Assembly: GCF_016623495.1 (NCBI RefSeq)
Contig: NZ_JAEHHL010000006.1
Location: 248,001 to 312,000, forward strand
Source: Thermohalobaculum xanthum
GTDB taxonomy: Bacteria > Pseudomonadota > Alphaproteobacteria > Rhodobacterales > Rhodobacteraceae
Length of the DNA: 64,000 nucleotides
Direction: 5' to 3'
Under the pieces are notes generated by a model. It was not told the origin of the DNA and ran no database searches. It saw nothing but the letters and a program-made list of their open reading frames with translations. This document shows positions 54,469-63,328 of this stretch, one piece after another (the stretch's first letter is position 1; every line of letters starts with the position of its first letter). Both the position numbers and the translations under genes were made by a program.

Positions 54469-55308
54469 TTGAAGGAGAAGACCCTGATTCTCGAACCAGG
54501 CCGCGCCGACAAGGAGTACTGGCGTGACCTCTGGCGCTATCGAGAGCTGTTCTTCGTCCTCGCCTGGCGGGACATCTCGGCGCGTTACAAACAGACCGTG
54601 GTCGGCGTCCTCTGGGCGGTCCTGCAACCCGTCCTCACTATGATCGTTATGACGCTTGTGTTCAGCAAGCTGGCAGGGCTCCCGTCAGAGGGAGCCGCAC
54701 CCTATGCGATAATGGTTTATGCGGCGATGTTGCCGTGGCAGTTCTTCGCCAATTCGCTCTCGGCGTCAGGGAACTCACTCGTCGGCAACGCACGTCTAAT
54801 TTCAAAGATCTACTTCCCACGCCTCGTGATTCCGACGGCATCGGTAATCACGGCTTTCATCGACTTTTTGATCGCTTTCGTAATCCTTTTAGCACTTATG
54901 GGAATCTACAATTTCTGGCCGAGCTGGCGCCTGCTGACGCTGCCTGTATTTACGTGCATCGCCTTCCTCGCGGCGATAGGACCAGGTCTTCTGCTCGCAT
55001 CCCTCAACGTCAAATATCGCGATTTCCGCTACGTAATCCCGTTCATCGTTCAGTTCGGGCTCTACATATCCCCTGTCGGATTCTCAACGTCGATCGTGCG
55101 CGAGAAGCTCGGCGAAGCGCTCTTTATGATCTACGCACTCAACCCCATGGTCGGCGTGATCGACGGCTTCCGCTGGGCAATCCTCGGAGCCGAAGCCACT
55201 GTCTACTGGCCTGGGCTGGCGATTTCGCTGGCCGCGATCAGTCTCTTCCTCTGGCTCGGCATCACCAGATTCCGACGCACAGAAAAGACGTTCGCGGACG
55301 TAATCTGA
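54469..55308 (+). CDS. wzm: ABC-2 type polysaccharide export permease (Wzm-like)
   Basis: The 279-residue protein is the membrane half of a polysaccharide/O-antigen ABC exporter. It starts with an amphipathic segment ending YWRDLWRYRELFFVLAWRDI and ARYKQTVVGVLWAVLQP, the typical gate-helix and first TM, then five more helices; NVKYRDFRYVIPFIVQFGLY near 184-203 is a family hallmark. The frame begins with TTG at 54469, which gives the expected N-terminus (MKEKTLILEPGR). Its TGA overlaps the next gene's ATG by one base, so permease and ATPase are translated together. Confidence 0.9.
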   Translation: MKEKTLILEPGRADKEYWRDLWRYRELFFVLAWRDISARYKQTVVGVLWAVLQPVLTMIVMTLVFSKLAGLPSEGAAPYAIMVYAAMLPWQFFANSLSASGNSLVGNARLISKIYFPRLVIPTASVITAFIDFLIAFVILLALMGIYNFWPSWRLLTLPVFTCIAFLAAIGPGLLLASLNVKYRDFRYVIPFIVQFGLYISPVGFSTSIVREKLGEALFMIYALNPMVGVIDGFRWAILGAEATVYWPGLAISLAAISLFLWLGITRFRRTEKTFADVI

Positions 55309-56570
55309 TGAGCGACACAATCATTCGCGCCGAAGGGCTCGGCAAGGCCTATAGGATTAGCCACGAAGTCGCGCCAAGCCACGACAGATTCAGTGAGATG
55401 ATCACGGACCGAGCCCGTCGTCTCTTCGGTGCAAGCAAGAACACCGATCCGACGGTCGAAAAATTTTGGGCACTTCGCGGTGTCTCCTTCGACATCCGCG
55501 AGGGAGAGGTCGTCGGCATCATCGGGCGCAACGGTGCGGGGAAGTCGACACTTTTAAAGATCCTCTCCCGCATAACCGAGCCCACGGAGGGGCGAGCCGA
55601 GATCCGCGGTCGCGTGGCCTCGCTTCTGGAGGTCGGCACCGGGTTTCATCCGGAACTCACCGGCCGCGAGAACATCTTCCTAAACGGAGCGATTCTCGGA
55701 ATGTCGCGGACAGAAATTCGACGTAAGTTCGATGACATTGTTTCTTTTGCTGACGTAGAAAAATTCCTCGATACGCCAGTAAAGCGTTATTCGAGTGGCA
55801 TGCACGCGAGGCTCGCTTTTGCAGTCGCTTCTTTTGTCGAGCCAGAAATACTAATTGTAGATGAAGTACTTGCAGTCGGCGATGCGGAATTTCAAAAGAG
55901 ATGCCTTGGACGAATGAGCGATATCGCCGATTCTGGGCGCACAGTAATTTTCGTGAGTCACAACCTAAACACTGTGTCGCAGCTTTGTACAAACGGAATT
56001 TTAATTCAAAATGGACAGATCGTTGCGAAAGATAACATCAACAACTGCATAAAGGCTTATATTTCGAGTGGCGAGCGTCCAGGAGGCGGAGATGTGTATG
56101 AACCCCATGCCGTTCATCTCCAAACTAAATCCAGAATAGTATTCGCCGAGGTTTCGTCGAAAGAAGAGCTGAGCAGAAATCACTTTCCAATCGGCGCATC
56201 GATAACCTTCAAGATAAAGGTTCGCGTTGGTAGAGGTGAGGGAAGTTTGAGACTCGGAATTGCGATAACGAGCAGAGACGGACTCCGTATAACGACACTC
56301 TTCTCGAATAACGATGAAAATACGCTTGGCTATTTTGCTCAAGGAGATGAATTGGCATTTACATGTGGAATTGGAGGCGCCTCACTCGCTGCCGGACAAT
56401 ATTATATAAAACTGTCACTGGATGAAGTGACGCAAAAGATGCCGATCGATGTAATTGAAAATGCGCTAAGTTTTTCTGTATCAACGCCTTCAATAGAGCC
56501 GTTTCCAAAAATACAAGGAGCAGGACTATTGCATTTTCAGCAAAATTGGAGAGTGACCAAAATAAAATAA
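55308..56570 (+). CDS. wzt: ABC exporter ATPase with C-terminal polysaccharide-binding domain (Wzt-like)
   Basis: The 420-residue protein powers export by Wzm. ATPase features: Walker A GRNGAGKST at 73-81, signature YSSGMH at 161-166, Walker B LIVDE at 182-186 and the switch His in VSHN. A beta-rich C-terminal domain (about 260-420) fits Wzt-C, which recognises the finished chain end of the exported glycan, so chain-length control by a terminal residue is likely. GC content falls from near residue 130 on, matching the low-GC block that follows. Start ATG 55308 overlaps the permease stop. The paired use of ABC export with a Wzc kinase is unusual. Confidence 0.92.
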   Translation: MSDTIIRAEGLGKAYRISHEVAPSHDRFSEMITDRARRLFGASKNTDPTVEKFWALRGVSFDIREGEVVGIIGRNGAGKSTLLKILSRITEPTEGRAEIRGRVASLLEVGTGFHPELTGRENIFLNGAILGMSRTEIRRKFDDIVSFADVEKFLDTPVKRYSSGMHARLAFAVASFVEPEILIVDEVLAVGDAEFQKRCLGRMSDIADSGRTVIFVSHNLNTVSQLCTNGILIQNGQIVAKDNINNCIKAYISSGERPGGGDVYEPHAVHLQTKSRIVFAEVSSKEELSRNHFPIGASITFKIKVRVGRGEGSLRLGIAITSRDGLRITTLFSNNDENTLGYFAQGDELAFTCGIGGASLAAGQYYIKLSLDEVTQKMPIDVIENALSFSVSTPSIEPFPKIQGAGLLHFQQNWRVTKIK

Positions 56571-56936
56571 TAAATCGCGTCATTATAAAAATACACCCTA
56601 ACCGTAAACAAAAAATTACATCTGGCGCTCCAAAAGTACAACTTTAAGAAACTTCACAACTCGATCGATTAGCCGATTTAACCTATGGCGATCGACCGAC
56701 TGTGGGTATCTTGGGCGAGATCAGGGACTGTCGAACTACTTAAAACTCGTGCGAAACGATCGCAGTGTTCCCGCCGCCGACGTTTGCAATCCCGGAGAGG
56801 CAGCAATTCTTTCGCAGTGGAGCTCCGATGAGCGCTTAAACGTCTCGCCTCGCGGAATTTATCTATTCGGCATCGGTCGCATTTTATTCTTGCCCCGTGC
56901 GGCAACGCGTCAAAAAATAAAAATTAAAAAACAGCA
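56571..56936. other. Low-GC intergenic region before the glycosyltransferase genes
   Basis: The 366 bp between wzt and the GT4 gene have no supported gene. They are AT-rich with A-runs just before the next start (AAAAATAAAAATTAAAAAAC), suitable for a promoter. No IS fragment was found. Confidence 0.45.
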
Positions 56937-58166
56937 ATGAAGATTTGTTTCATCACAATGGAATTCACAACAGAAGAGAACTTTCACGGTGGACTGGCAA
57001 ATTATTTAGACAAAATAACTCAGTCTCTAACGAAGCGCGGCCATCAGGTCCACATCATTACAAGATCAAGCGCAGATGGCGTGATTGAGAAATCGGGTGT
57101 TCGAATTCACCGCGTGGTCCCGAGGTGGGACCAAAAAATGCGTCTAGATCACATCGATCCGATAATCCCGCGCATGTATTATATCCCATACCAAGATTTT
57201 AAAGCAGCTTGGTGTATCTGGCGCTACTGGTTACGTTTAAAGCGCCTGGAGAATTTTGATATCGTGCAGGTTACTAATGTCATGTCAGTAGGTTTGTTTT
57301 TCAGATATGAAAGAACGTTACCCGTTGTAACGCGCCTTTCTAGTTTTCGCCCTCTGTGGGATACTGCTTCGGGAATACCAATTACACCTGGAGTGCGTGT
57401 CCGCTGGTGGATGGAAAGAATTGCGATCAAGGGAACGTCTCATGTCTTTGCTCCATCAAATTATGTGGCCCACTTGGCCGAAAGAGAATACGGCTTGCAG
57501 AAAGTTAGTGTCATTGGCTCTCCTTTCTCAATCGATGGAGAAGTTTCGCCATGTGAGCGCGCGTTGGAACCATTCTTCTGCGAACCATTCGCGCTTTTCT
57601 TTGGCAGGCAAACTCAAATGAAGGGAGTTGATGTTCTAGGCCGCTCTGTGAAGAGAATTTTCGAAAACTACCCTGACTTCCGCATCGCATTTGTCGGAAA
57701 TGATGGAATTTCGCCAAATGGCGGTAGTATGATGGAATACATAAAAGATTTGCTGTCTGAGTATAGTGATCGTCTTTACGTGTCTCCAGCAAAGAAACGT
57801 GATGAACTCTTTGAGATCGTTGCGAATGCGCGATTAGTGATTTTACCGTCGATCTGTGATAATTTGCCAAACACATGCTTAGAATCGATGGCGTTGGGAC
57901 GCGTAGTGATTGCGACCCAAGGAACGTGTTTTGAAGAGTTAATTGAAGATACACAGTCTGGCTTCCTTGTGGAGGCAGGTAGTGAGAAGAAGTTGGAAGA
58001 AAAAATTCATTCTGTGTGGAGATTTTCGGACGACACATTGAAATTAATTGGTGGTCGTGCGAAGAGCGCGATGCGTCGTTTCGCGCCAGAATCAGCGGTT
58101 ACCGGACATTTGGAATTTTACCAGCGCGCTGTGGCGGCGTCAAAAATGAGAAACAGAGCGAGATAA
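56937..58166 (+). CDS. GT4-family glycosyltransferase
   Basis: The 409-residue GT-B protein opens KICFITMEFTTEENFHGGLA with the Gly loop near 18-20, has HVFAPSNYVAHLAEREYG near the domain hinge, LFFGRQTQMKGVDVLGRSVK with the phosphate-binding Lys near 224-243, and the E(x7)E donor motif region near LPNTCLESMALGRVV (about 305-319). It transfers a hexose or pentose to the growing repeat unit; donor unknown. The gene is markedly AT-rich relative to the left half of the window, indicating horizontal origin. ATG 56937 is the only start before the motif. Confidence 0.88.
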   Translation: MKICFITMEFTTEENFHGGLANYLDKITQSLTKRGHQVHIITRSSADGVIEKSGVRIHRVVPRWDQKMRLDHIDPIIPRMYYIPYQDFKAAWCIWRYWLRLKRLENFDIVQVTNVMSVGLFFRYERTLPVVTRLSSFRPLWDTASGIPITPGVRVRWWMERIAIKGTSHVFAPSNYVAHLAEREYGLQKVSVIGSPFSIDGEVSPCERALEPFFCEPFALFFGRQTQMKGVDVLGRSVKRIFENYPDFRIAFVGNDGISPNGGSMMEYIKDLLSEYSDRLYVSPAKKRDELFEIVANARLVILPSICDNLPNTCLESMALGRVVIATQGTCFEELIEDTQSGFLVEAGSEKKLEEKIHSVWRFSDDTLKLIGGRAKSAMRRFAPESAVTGHLEFYQRAVAASKMRNRAR

Positions 58167-58294
58167 ATGAAGAGATCGGAAGAACGTCTAAAAAATAGTC
58201 TTAATTTCAATTTCTCGCGTAATGTATATTCTAATTTTGTATACGTTTTCTGAGTGGCATTTTCGAAGCGGCGCAGGGTGGCACTGTTATTGAG

Positions 58295-59245
58295 ATGAAG
58301 GAAGGGCCTGTCGTCAGCGTGCTTATACCAGCGAGAAATTCAGGTAATTTTCTCGGTGACGCGATTGATAGTGCGTTGGGTCAAACTTATCAAAATATCG
58401 AAGTTGTGGTTGTGAACGATGGTTCGTCCGATAATACGCAAGATGTTATTTCGAGTTATGGTAGCGCAATTAAGTCTTTCAGGATACCGGCATCTGGAGC
58501 AAATGTCGCGAGAAACGTCGCGTTGAAGCGCTGCAAGGGCGACATAATCCAATTTCTAGACGCTGATGACATATTAATTGCGAATAAATTTGAGCGTCAG
58601 ATTCCAGCGCTTGCGAGCGGAAGGGCAGATTTAGTGTTTTGTAAGGGATACTTATTTGGGGATAAAGATGGAGTTCGTCCAAAGAAACGCGCGATTATGG
58701 AGCCGGGAAATTCAGACCCGTTTTATTATTGCTTACATCAAGGCCTTTCTACTGAAGGGCCGCTCATAAAACGTAGCTTCGTTGAGAGGGTCGGGGGGTT
58801 TACTCCGGGGCTCAATAGAGCGCAAGAGCGTGATTTCCACATTCGCTTAGGAGCGGCGGACGCTAGAATTTTACTCTTAGATGAGAGACTATATATGCAC
58901 CGCAATCACGATGGAGATAGAATTTCGAATAAACCGGTAGATCCAAAGTTTATGGTGGATTTTTTTTTACAACTGGTTTCGACACTTTTTTCTTCGGATG
59001 TTTACAGGATTTGTAGGAAGCGTCGTCGATATTTAGCCGAACGCGTGAGGGCTGCGAGCGTTGGCGCGTTTAGATATGGTTTTATTGAAGAAGCCCGTCT
59101 CGGCTTCGCTTGTGCTGATCGCTTGTCCTTTTGGGGATCACCACACCCAAGGCACGAATTTGCTCTGTTTGCGCAAGCCGTTGGTCATTTACGTGCTGAG
59201 ACGGCGAGAGCGAAACTGCTTAAGATTCTCATGAGAAATTATTAA
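58295..59245 (+). CDS. GT2-family glycosyltransferase
   Basis: The 316-residue GT-A protein has VSVLIPARNSGNFLGDAIDS at the N-terminus, VVVVNDGSSDNTQDVI near 36-51 for the nucleotide, and IIQFLDADDIL near 85-95 with the metal-binding DAD. EGPLIKRSFVERVGGF and AQERDFHIRLGAADARILLL follow as acceptor-side blocks. It adds one sugar to the EPS repeat; donor and linkage cannot be told. It is AT-rich like its neighbours. The next gene starts 8 bp after its stop, so both are cotranscribed. Confidence 0.88.
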   Translation: MKEGPVVSVLIPARNSGNFLGDAIDSALGQTYQNIEVVVVNDGSSDNTQDVISSYGSAIKSFRIPASGANVARNVALKRCKGDIIQFLDADDILIANKFERQIPALASGRADLVFCKGYLFGDKDGVRPKKRAIMEPGNSDPFYYCLHQGLSTEGPLIKRSFVERVGGFTPGLNRAQERDFHIRLGAADARILLLDERLYMHRNHDGDRISNKPVDPKFMVDFFLQLVSTLFSSDVYRICRKRRRYLAERVRAASVGAFRYGFIEEARLGFACADRLSFWGSPHPRHEFALFAQAVGHLRAETARAKLLKILMRNY

Positions 59246-59253
59246 GGGGTGCT

Positions 59254-60273
59254 TTGTTGACTTTTCGCGGGGCGGTGTTTGGGTGGTATCATCAGCACAA
59301 TGCTGGTGATGATCGGCTGATGCAATGTATTGAGCGGTGGCTCTTCGATCACGAGTTAGTCTTCTTTCCACACCACTATGGCGCGCCTCCAAATGATCTT
59401 CTAGAATGGGCGGATTATGTAATTTTGGGCGGGGGGAGTATTGCGAATGAAGTCAACGGCGTGTTTAGCGATATGCGGAGGTGGATTAGACGTGCGGGCG
59501 TTCCAGTTTTTTGTTGCGGCATAAATGTCAGCTACCATCCGGAATTTCGGGAGGAGTTTAATGCGGTTATTGAGTCCGGGGGGCTGATCTGGGTTAGGGA
59601 TAAGGAGAGTGAACTTTGGTTGGGAGAGCACGATGAAATAGTTGTTGGGCCGGATATTTCGTGGCTCTATCCGGCTGTGTTTGATTTGGAGAAGAAACCT
59701 GGCTCGGTTGCGGTTAACCTTAGACCTTGGGAGAAAACTGCATGGGATAAGCTGGAGTGGGTCAGGTTGACTGAGGGGGCTGGTTTAGCGCCCGTGGCTT
59801 GGCCACTATGCTTTAGGCGATCGTCAGATGTCCATGCCCTTGAGAGGGCGGGATTTCGCGACATTGGCGCTTCATTTGATCCAACGATTCCGAGTCGAGT
59901 TGAGCTTATTATTGCGATGCGGTTTCATGCTGTTGTTTTTGCGGTGCAAGCAGGGGTCCCTTTTCTAGCACTCGATAATACAAAGAAGTTACAGAATCTG
60001 CTTTCTCAAATTGATCTTCGGAGTGCGCTGGTCCCATCAGACTCGGTGAATAACTTGCTGGAGCGACTGCACACCGTCGATCAATGGCCCGCTCGTGAGC
60101 AATTGCTCGAGGTAAGGGAAGAGCAGAGACTCTCTGCGCTAAGGGTGGCGTCGTTCATGAAACATGAGATCGAGTCGAGAGCGGCTAAGCGTCTTCGTTC
60201 TCGGAGTTTCCGAAGTCTAAGGGGAATACCAGGGGTTTCCGGTCTTCTGAAAATTCGCAGGTGGATTAGGTAG
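59254..60273 (+). CDS. Polysaccharide pyruvyl transferase family protein
   Basis: The 339-residue protein matches the polysaccharide pyruvyl transferase (CsaB/WcaK) fold: VFGWYHQHNAGDDRLMQCIE with the Asn-Ala-Gly-Asp loop near 8-27, ADYVILGGGSIANE near 53-66, and RVELIIAMRFHAVVFAVQAG near 216-235 with the catalytic-region His. These enzymes move pyruvate from PEP onto sugar hydroxyls, giving a negatively charged ketal. It starts with TTG at 59254 (or 59257), five bases after AAGGGG, eight bases past the previous stop. Whether it modifies the repeat unit or acts like a glycosyltransferase of the same family is open. Confidence 0.85.
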   Translation: MLTFRGAVFGWYHQHNAGDDRLMQCIERWLFDHELVFFPHHYGAPPNDLLEWADYVILGGGSIANEVNGVFSDMRRWIRRAGVPVFCCGINVSYHPEFREEFNAVIESGGLIWVRDKESELWLGEHDEIVVGPDISWLYPAVFDLEKKPGSVAVNLRPWEKTAWDKLEWVRLTEGAGLAPVAWPLCFRRSSDVHALERAGFRDIGASFDPTIPSRVELIIAMRFHAVVFAVQAGVPFLALDNTKKLQNLLSQIDLRSALVPSDSVNNLLERLHTVDQWPAREQLLEVREEQRLSALRVASFMKHEIESRAAKRLRSRSFRSLRGIPGVSGLLKIRRWIR

Positions 60274-60356
60274 AGGTGTTGAGGTATTTTGCGCGTCGAA
60301 GTGATTTTGAAAGAAAAGATCCGAATTAAGACCCAAAAATCGTTTATGAAAAGATC

Positions 60357-61250
60357 ATGAATATGACACTCGGATCCTTAATTTTGAGAGGGCGTAGAAA
60401 GTTTGGAGATGGGCTAACGGTATTTTTTTATCGAGATATAGTGAGGCCAAAGATTTTAAATACGCCTCCTGTGATAGGCCTTCATGAGAGTGAAGCGGAG
60501 ATCCATGTCCTCACCTCTGCGACGGACTGGATGAATCTTGTTTGGACGCTTAAGAGCTTTTATGCGGTGAGTCCGCGCCGCTTTTTGCTTTCAATCCACG
60601 GAGATTCGACACTTTCCTGCGATGCAGTTCAAGACCTTCAATATATCTTTCCAGACGCGCGAATCATCACGGCAGTAGAGGCGGATGATGCGGTGCTCCC
60701 AACCCTTCGAGAGCACCCGAAGTGCTACACGTTCCGGTCTCGCAATACGCTGGCGCGAAAGATCTTCGACTTCCGGCACTTTCTACGCGGGCAAAGGATT
60801 GCGCTCTTTGATAGTGACTTGTTGTTTTTCGATCCGCCGACGGCGTGGATTGCTCATATTGAGAGTGGAGATGACGAGAGAAATGTCTTCAATGAAGATG
60901 TGGGGACCGCCTATGCTGTACCTCTGCGTGAAATTCAAGAGCACTGTGGTGAGGTAATCACGAATTTGAACAGCGGCTTCGGCGTAGTTTACCCAGACAG
61001 CCTGCGCTTAGACTGGCTGGAGGAGTTCCTGTCCATCCCGGGGATGCTCGACGGGCATTTTTGGCGGATCGAGCAAACGCTCTTCGCGCTCTGTAGCACT
61101 CGGTTCGGTGTGGAACTCCTTCCGGATGACTATCGGGTCTATCTCGAACCGGGTTTGGCTGGCCGCCCTTTCCGACACTATGTGGGTGCCGTGCGCCATC
61201 TCATGTATTCTGAAGGTATGCGCGCTCTTGTACCAAGGCTCTTGAAGTGA
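60357..61250 (+). CDS. Putative nucleotide-sugar glycosyltransferase (GT-A, GT8-like)
   Basis: The 297-residue protein looks like a GT-A enzyme by the DxD-type IALFDSDLLFFDPP near 149-162 and by the NLNSGFGVVYPDSLRLDWLEE segment near 202-222 that resembles the acceptor loop of GT8/GT-like families. I cannot assign a family firmly. Around the start the DNA is AT-rich, but the 3' part returns to host-like GC, marking the right edge of the low-GC block. Its TGA overlaps the next gene's GTG by 4 bp (GTGA), so it is translationally coupled to the GT4 gene. Confidence 0.7.
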   Translation: MNMTLGSLILRGRRKFGDGLTVFFYRDIVRPKILNTPPVIGLHESEAEIHVLTSATDWMNLVWTLKSFYAVSPRRFLLSIHGDSTLSCDAVQDLQYIFPDARIITAVEADDAVLPTLREHPKCYTFRSRNTLARKIFDFRHFLRGQRIALFDSDLLFFDPPTAWIAHIESGDDERNVFNEDVGTAYAVPLREIQEHCGEVITNLNSGFGVVYPDSLRLDWLEEFLSIPGMLDGHFWRIEQTLFALCSTRFGVELLPDDYRVYLEPGLAGRPFRHYVGAVRHLMYSEGMRALVPRLLK

Positions 61251-62377
61251 GTTGTGAATTCGACGCGGACGACGCGCAACACGACACCTCATCGAACGGG
61301 CGGACGGGGCTCAGAGTTCTGATGACGCCGGATTACCGCGCCGACAACCCTTATCAGAATCTTCTGGTCGAGGCGCTCGTGAAACTCGGTGCCAGTGTCC
61401 AGTTCCCAAGTGGTTATCGCCGCGTGTTTCCGTTGCGCAGGATGCTTCCCCGGCTAGGCCCGCTACCTGATGTCCTCCACCTGCATTGGCTCGAGCCCTA
61501 CCTCAAGGGCAAGTATGCGGCGACAAAAGCCATCTATGCGGCAAAGCTGCTTCTCGATCTGCTGCTCGTTCGGAGTGCTGGTGTCAAGGTCGTGTGGACG
61601 GTTCACAACCTTGTGGGCCATGAGCAGACGCATCCCAAGATCGAAATCTGGACCCGGAAGCGTCTCGCGCGGCTCGCAGATGTCATCATTGTTCACAGCG
61701 AGCGCGCGCGTCACTTGGTGGCCGACAAGTACCGCTTCTCCGAAGAGGGCATTCACGTTATCCCGCACGGGCATTATCGAGATGCCTACGGCCCCCGAAT
61801 CCCGATGAAGGAAGCGCGCCAAGAACTTGGTCTTTTGGCAGAAGGCCATGTGTTTCTCTTCTTCGGGATGGTGCGTCCATACAAGGGTGTGATGGCTCTT
61901 CTGTCGGCCTGGGACGGTTCGCCCGAACTGCAGCGAAACACCCTCATGATCGCGGGCCGTCCGCTGGATGCTCTCCATGAGGAAGAAATCAGAAAAGCGG
62001 CAGAGGGGCTGCCTGGCGTACATCTTTGGCTTAAGCGGGTTCCTGATGACCAAGTGCCGACCTTCTTCTCTGCGGCCGATACGGTTGTGCTGCCTTTCGA
62101 GCGGTCACTTACGTCTGGGAGCTTGGTACTCGCACAGACTTATGGCTGTGCGGTGGTGACCACGCTATCCGAAGATGGGACACATGAGCCGGAGTGGGGG
62201 GCCACGGGGGGAGCGCAGACGTGCACTGTGGCACTCGCCAGCAGGCTTGTCGACGCGACCAAGGCGGACGCGTTGGAGAAAAATGTTGTTCTGTCGGACT
62301 GGGTGAGTAGCGGCCGCCGCCACTTAGTCGCAATGGTGGCTGCATGCAATCGCGCTACGAGTTCTTTTGATGGCTGA
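61247..62377 (+). CDS. GT4-family glycosyltransferase
   Basis: The 376-residue GT-B protein has LMTPDYRADNPYQNLLVEAL near the start, VVWTVHNLVGHEQTHPKIEI near 114-133, HVFLFFGMVRPYKGVMALLS with the donor-phosphate Arg/Lys loop near 200-219, and PFERSLTSGSLVLAQTYG near 280-297 in place of the classic E(x7)E. This variant resembles GumH/AceC-type and WcaC-like transferases. The start GTG at 61247 overlaps the previous stop; the first about 22 residues are acidic and unconserved, so a later start is possible. GC is host-like. Confidence 0.85.
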   Translation: MSCEFDADDAQHDTSSNGRTGLRVLMTPDYRADNPYQNLLVEALVKLGASVQFPSGYRRVFPLRRMLPRLGPLPDVLHLHWLEPYLKGKYAATKAIYAAKLLLDLLLVRSAGVKVVWTVHNLVGHEQTHPKIEIWTRKRLARLADVIIVHSERARHLVADKYRFSEEGIHVIPHGHYRDAYGPRIPMKEARQELGLLAEGHVFLFFGMVRPYKGVMALLSAWDGSPELQRNTLMIAGRPLDALHEEEIRKAAEGLPGVHLWLKRVPDDQVPTFFSAADTVVLPFERSLTSGSLVLAQTYGCAVVTTLSEDGTHEPEWGATGGAQTCTVALASRLVDATKADALEKNVVLSDWVSSGRRHLVAMVAACNRATSSFDG

Positions 62378-62543
62378 ACAGAAGCGAAGAGTCCTTCACT
62401 CATGCCTCGATCCGGAGGTCCTTAGGCGCCTTGTGCTCGTCGGGTCATGCTCCTCTGGTACAGGACACCTGCCGCTTATCTGTGGTGCGGGCGTTCATGG
62501 GTATTTCATTGCTGCAATTGACGCTGGGAGTGGCTTAACTTGA
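62370..62543 (+). CDS. Short ORF between glycosyltransferase and sulfotransferase
   Basis: A 57-codon frame starts with ATG at 62370, overlapping the GT4 stop by 8 bp, and ends 4 bp into the sulfotransferase ORF. It reads MAEQKRRVLHSC, then VLRRLVLVGSCSSGTGHLPL. The middle could be a decayed nucleotide-binding loop of an acyltransferase such as NeuD, but this is weak. It may simply be an open frame in leader DNA. Nothing else occupies 62378-62539. Confidence 0.25.
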   Translation: MAEQKRRVLHSCLDPEVLRRLVLVGSCSSGTGHLPLICGAGVHGYFIAAIDAGSGLT

Positions 62544-63328
62544 TCGCCGGTCATGGTATCGAAAAGTTGGCAAAAGCTAACATGAAACTTGGTTTCTGGA
62601 CGCCTAGAATTACTGAATTTTGCTTTATTATAGGCGCAATGAAGAGTGGAACGACAACATTATATGAATATTTGTCACAGCATCCGGCAATCGCAAGGAA
62701 TCATTTTGGCAAGGAGCCAGAGTTTTTTTCAAAAAGTAAGCCACCGTCCAGCCTGGATCCGTATTTTCGGCAATGGTTTCCTCGGCCATTTCGCCGGCAA
62801 ATCGCGCTTGAAGCTTCAACTGGTTACAGTAAACAGCCAGCCTTTCCAGACGTTGCGCGCCGCTTGACTGAATTGCCGGGTCGCAAACATTTCGTATATA
62901 TTTTGCGCCATCCTGTTGAGCGACTTGAAAGCCATATTTCTCATAACATTGCAGCCGGAGAGATAATGCCGTTGCCGGATGGCGCATTGCCAGAGCTCAC
63001 CCATCAGCTTGCCGTTTCGCGTTATGCCGAACAGCTCGACGCTTACCGCTCGGCTTTTCCTGAGATACCAGTAATCACTGTTGCATTCGAGCGTCTAAAG
63101 TCTGACCCGACGACGATTATAAGAGAGATCTTCATGCGCCTTGAGATCGATCCTAATGTCAATTTAAGAGAATTGCCTCCTCTTAACGCCCGTCCAAAAG
63201 AGGATGCCGAAACGGCCTTTCGCCTCACAGAAGCACAGCGTTCCGATGTTGTAGAGGCTTTGCGTGCGGATGTGCGGCGGCTGCACGATGCTTATGGCTT
63301 TGATGTGAGCATTTGGGGGCTGATTTGA
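62540..63328 (+). CDS. Sulfotransferase domain protein
   Basis: The 262-residue protein is a PAPS-dependent sulfotransferase. The 5'-phosphosulfate loop is IIGAMKSGTTTLYEYL at about 30-45 and the 3'-phosphate-binding Arg is in FVYILRHPVERLESHI at about 118-133. KEPEFFSK near 59 is a typical block of the Stf0/NodH-like family. It would sulfate a sugar of the polymer; PAPS synthesis genes are not in the window. The frame starts with TTG at 62540; an ATG at 62582 (MKLGFW) may be the true start. The next gene's TTG overlaps its stop by 4 bp. Confidence 0.88.
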   Translation: MIAGHGIEKLAKANMKLGFWTPRITEFCFIIGAMKSGTTTLYEYLSQHPAIARNHFGKEPEFFSKSKPPSSLDPYFRQWFPRPFRRQIALEASTGYSKQPAFPDVARRLTELPGRKHFVYILRHPVERLESHISHNIAAGEIMPLPDGALPELTHQLAVSRYAEQLDAYRSAFPEIPVITVAFERLKSDPTTIIREIFMRLEIDPNVNLRELPPLNARPKEDAETAFRLTEAQRSDVVEALRADVRRLHDAYGFDVSIWGLI

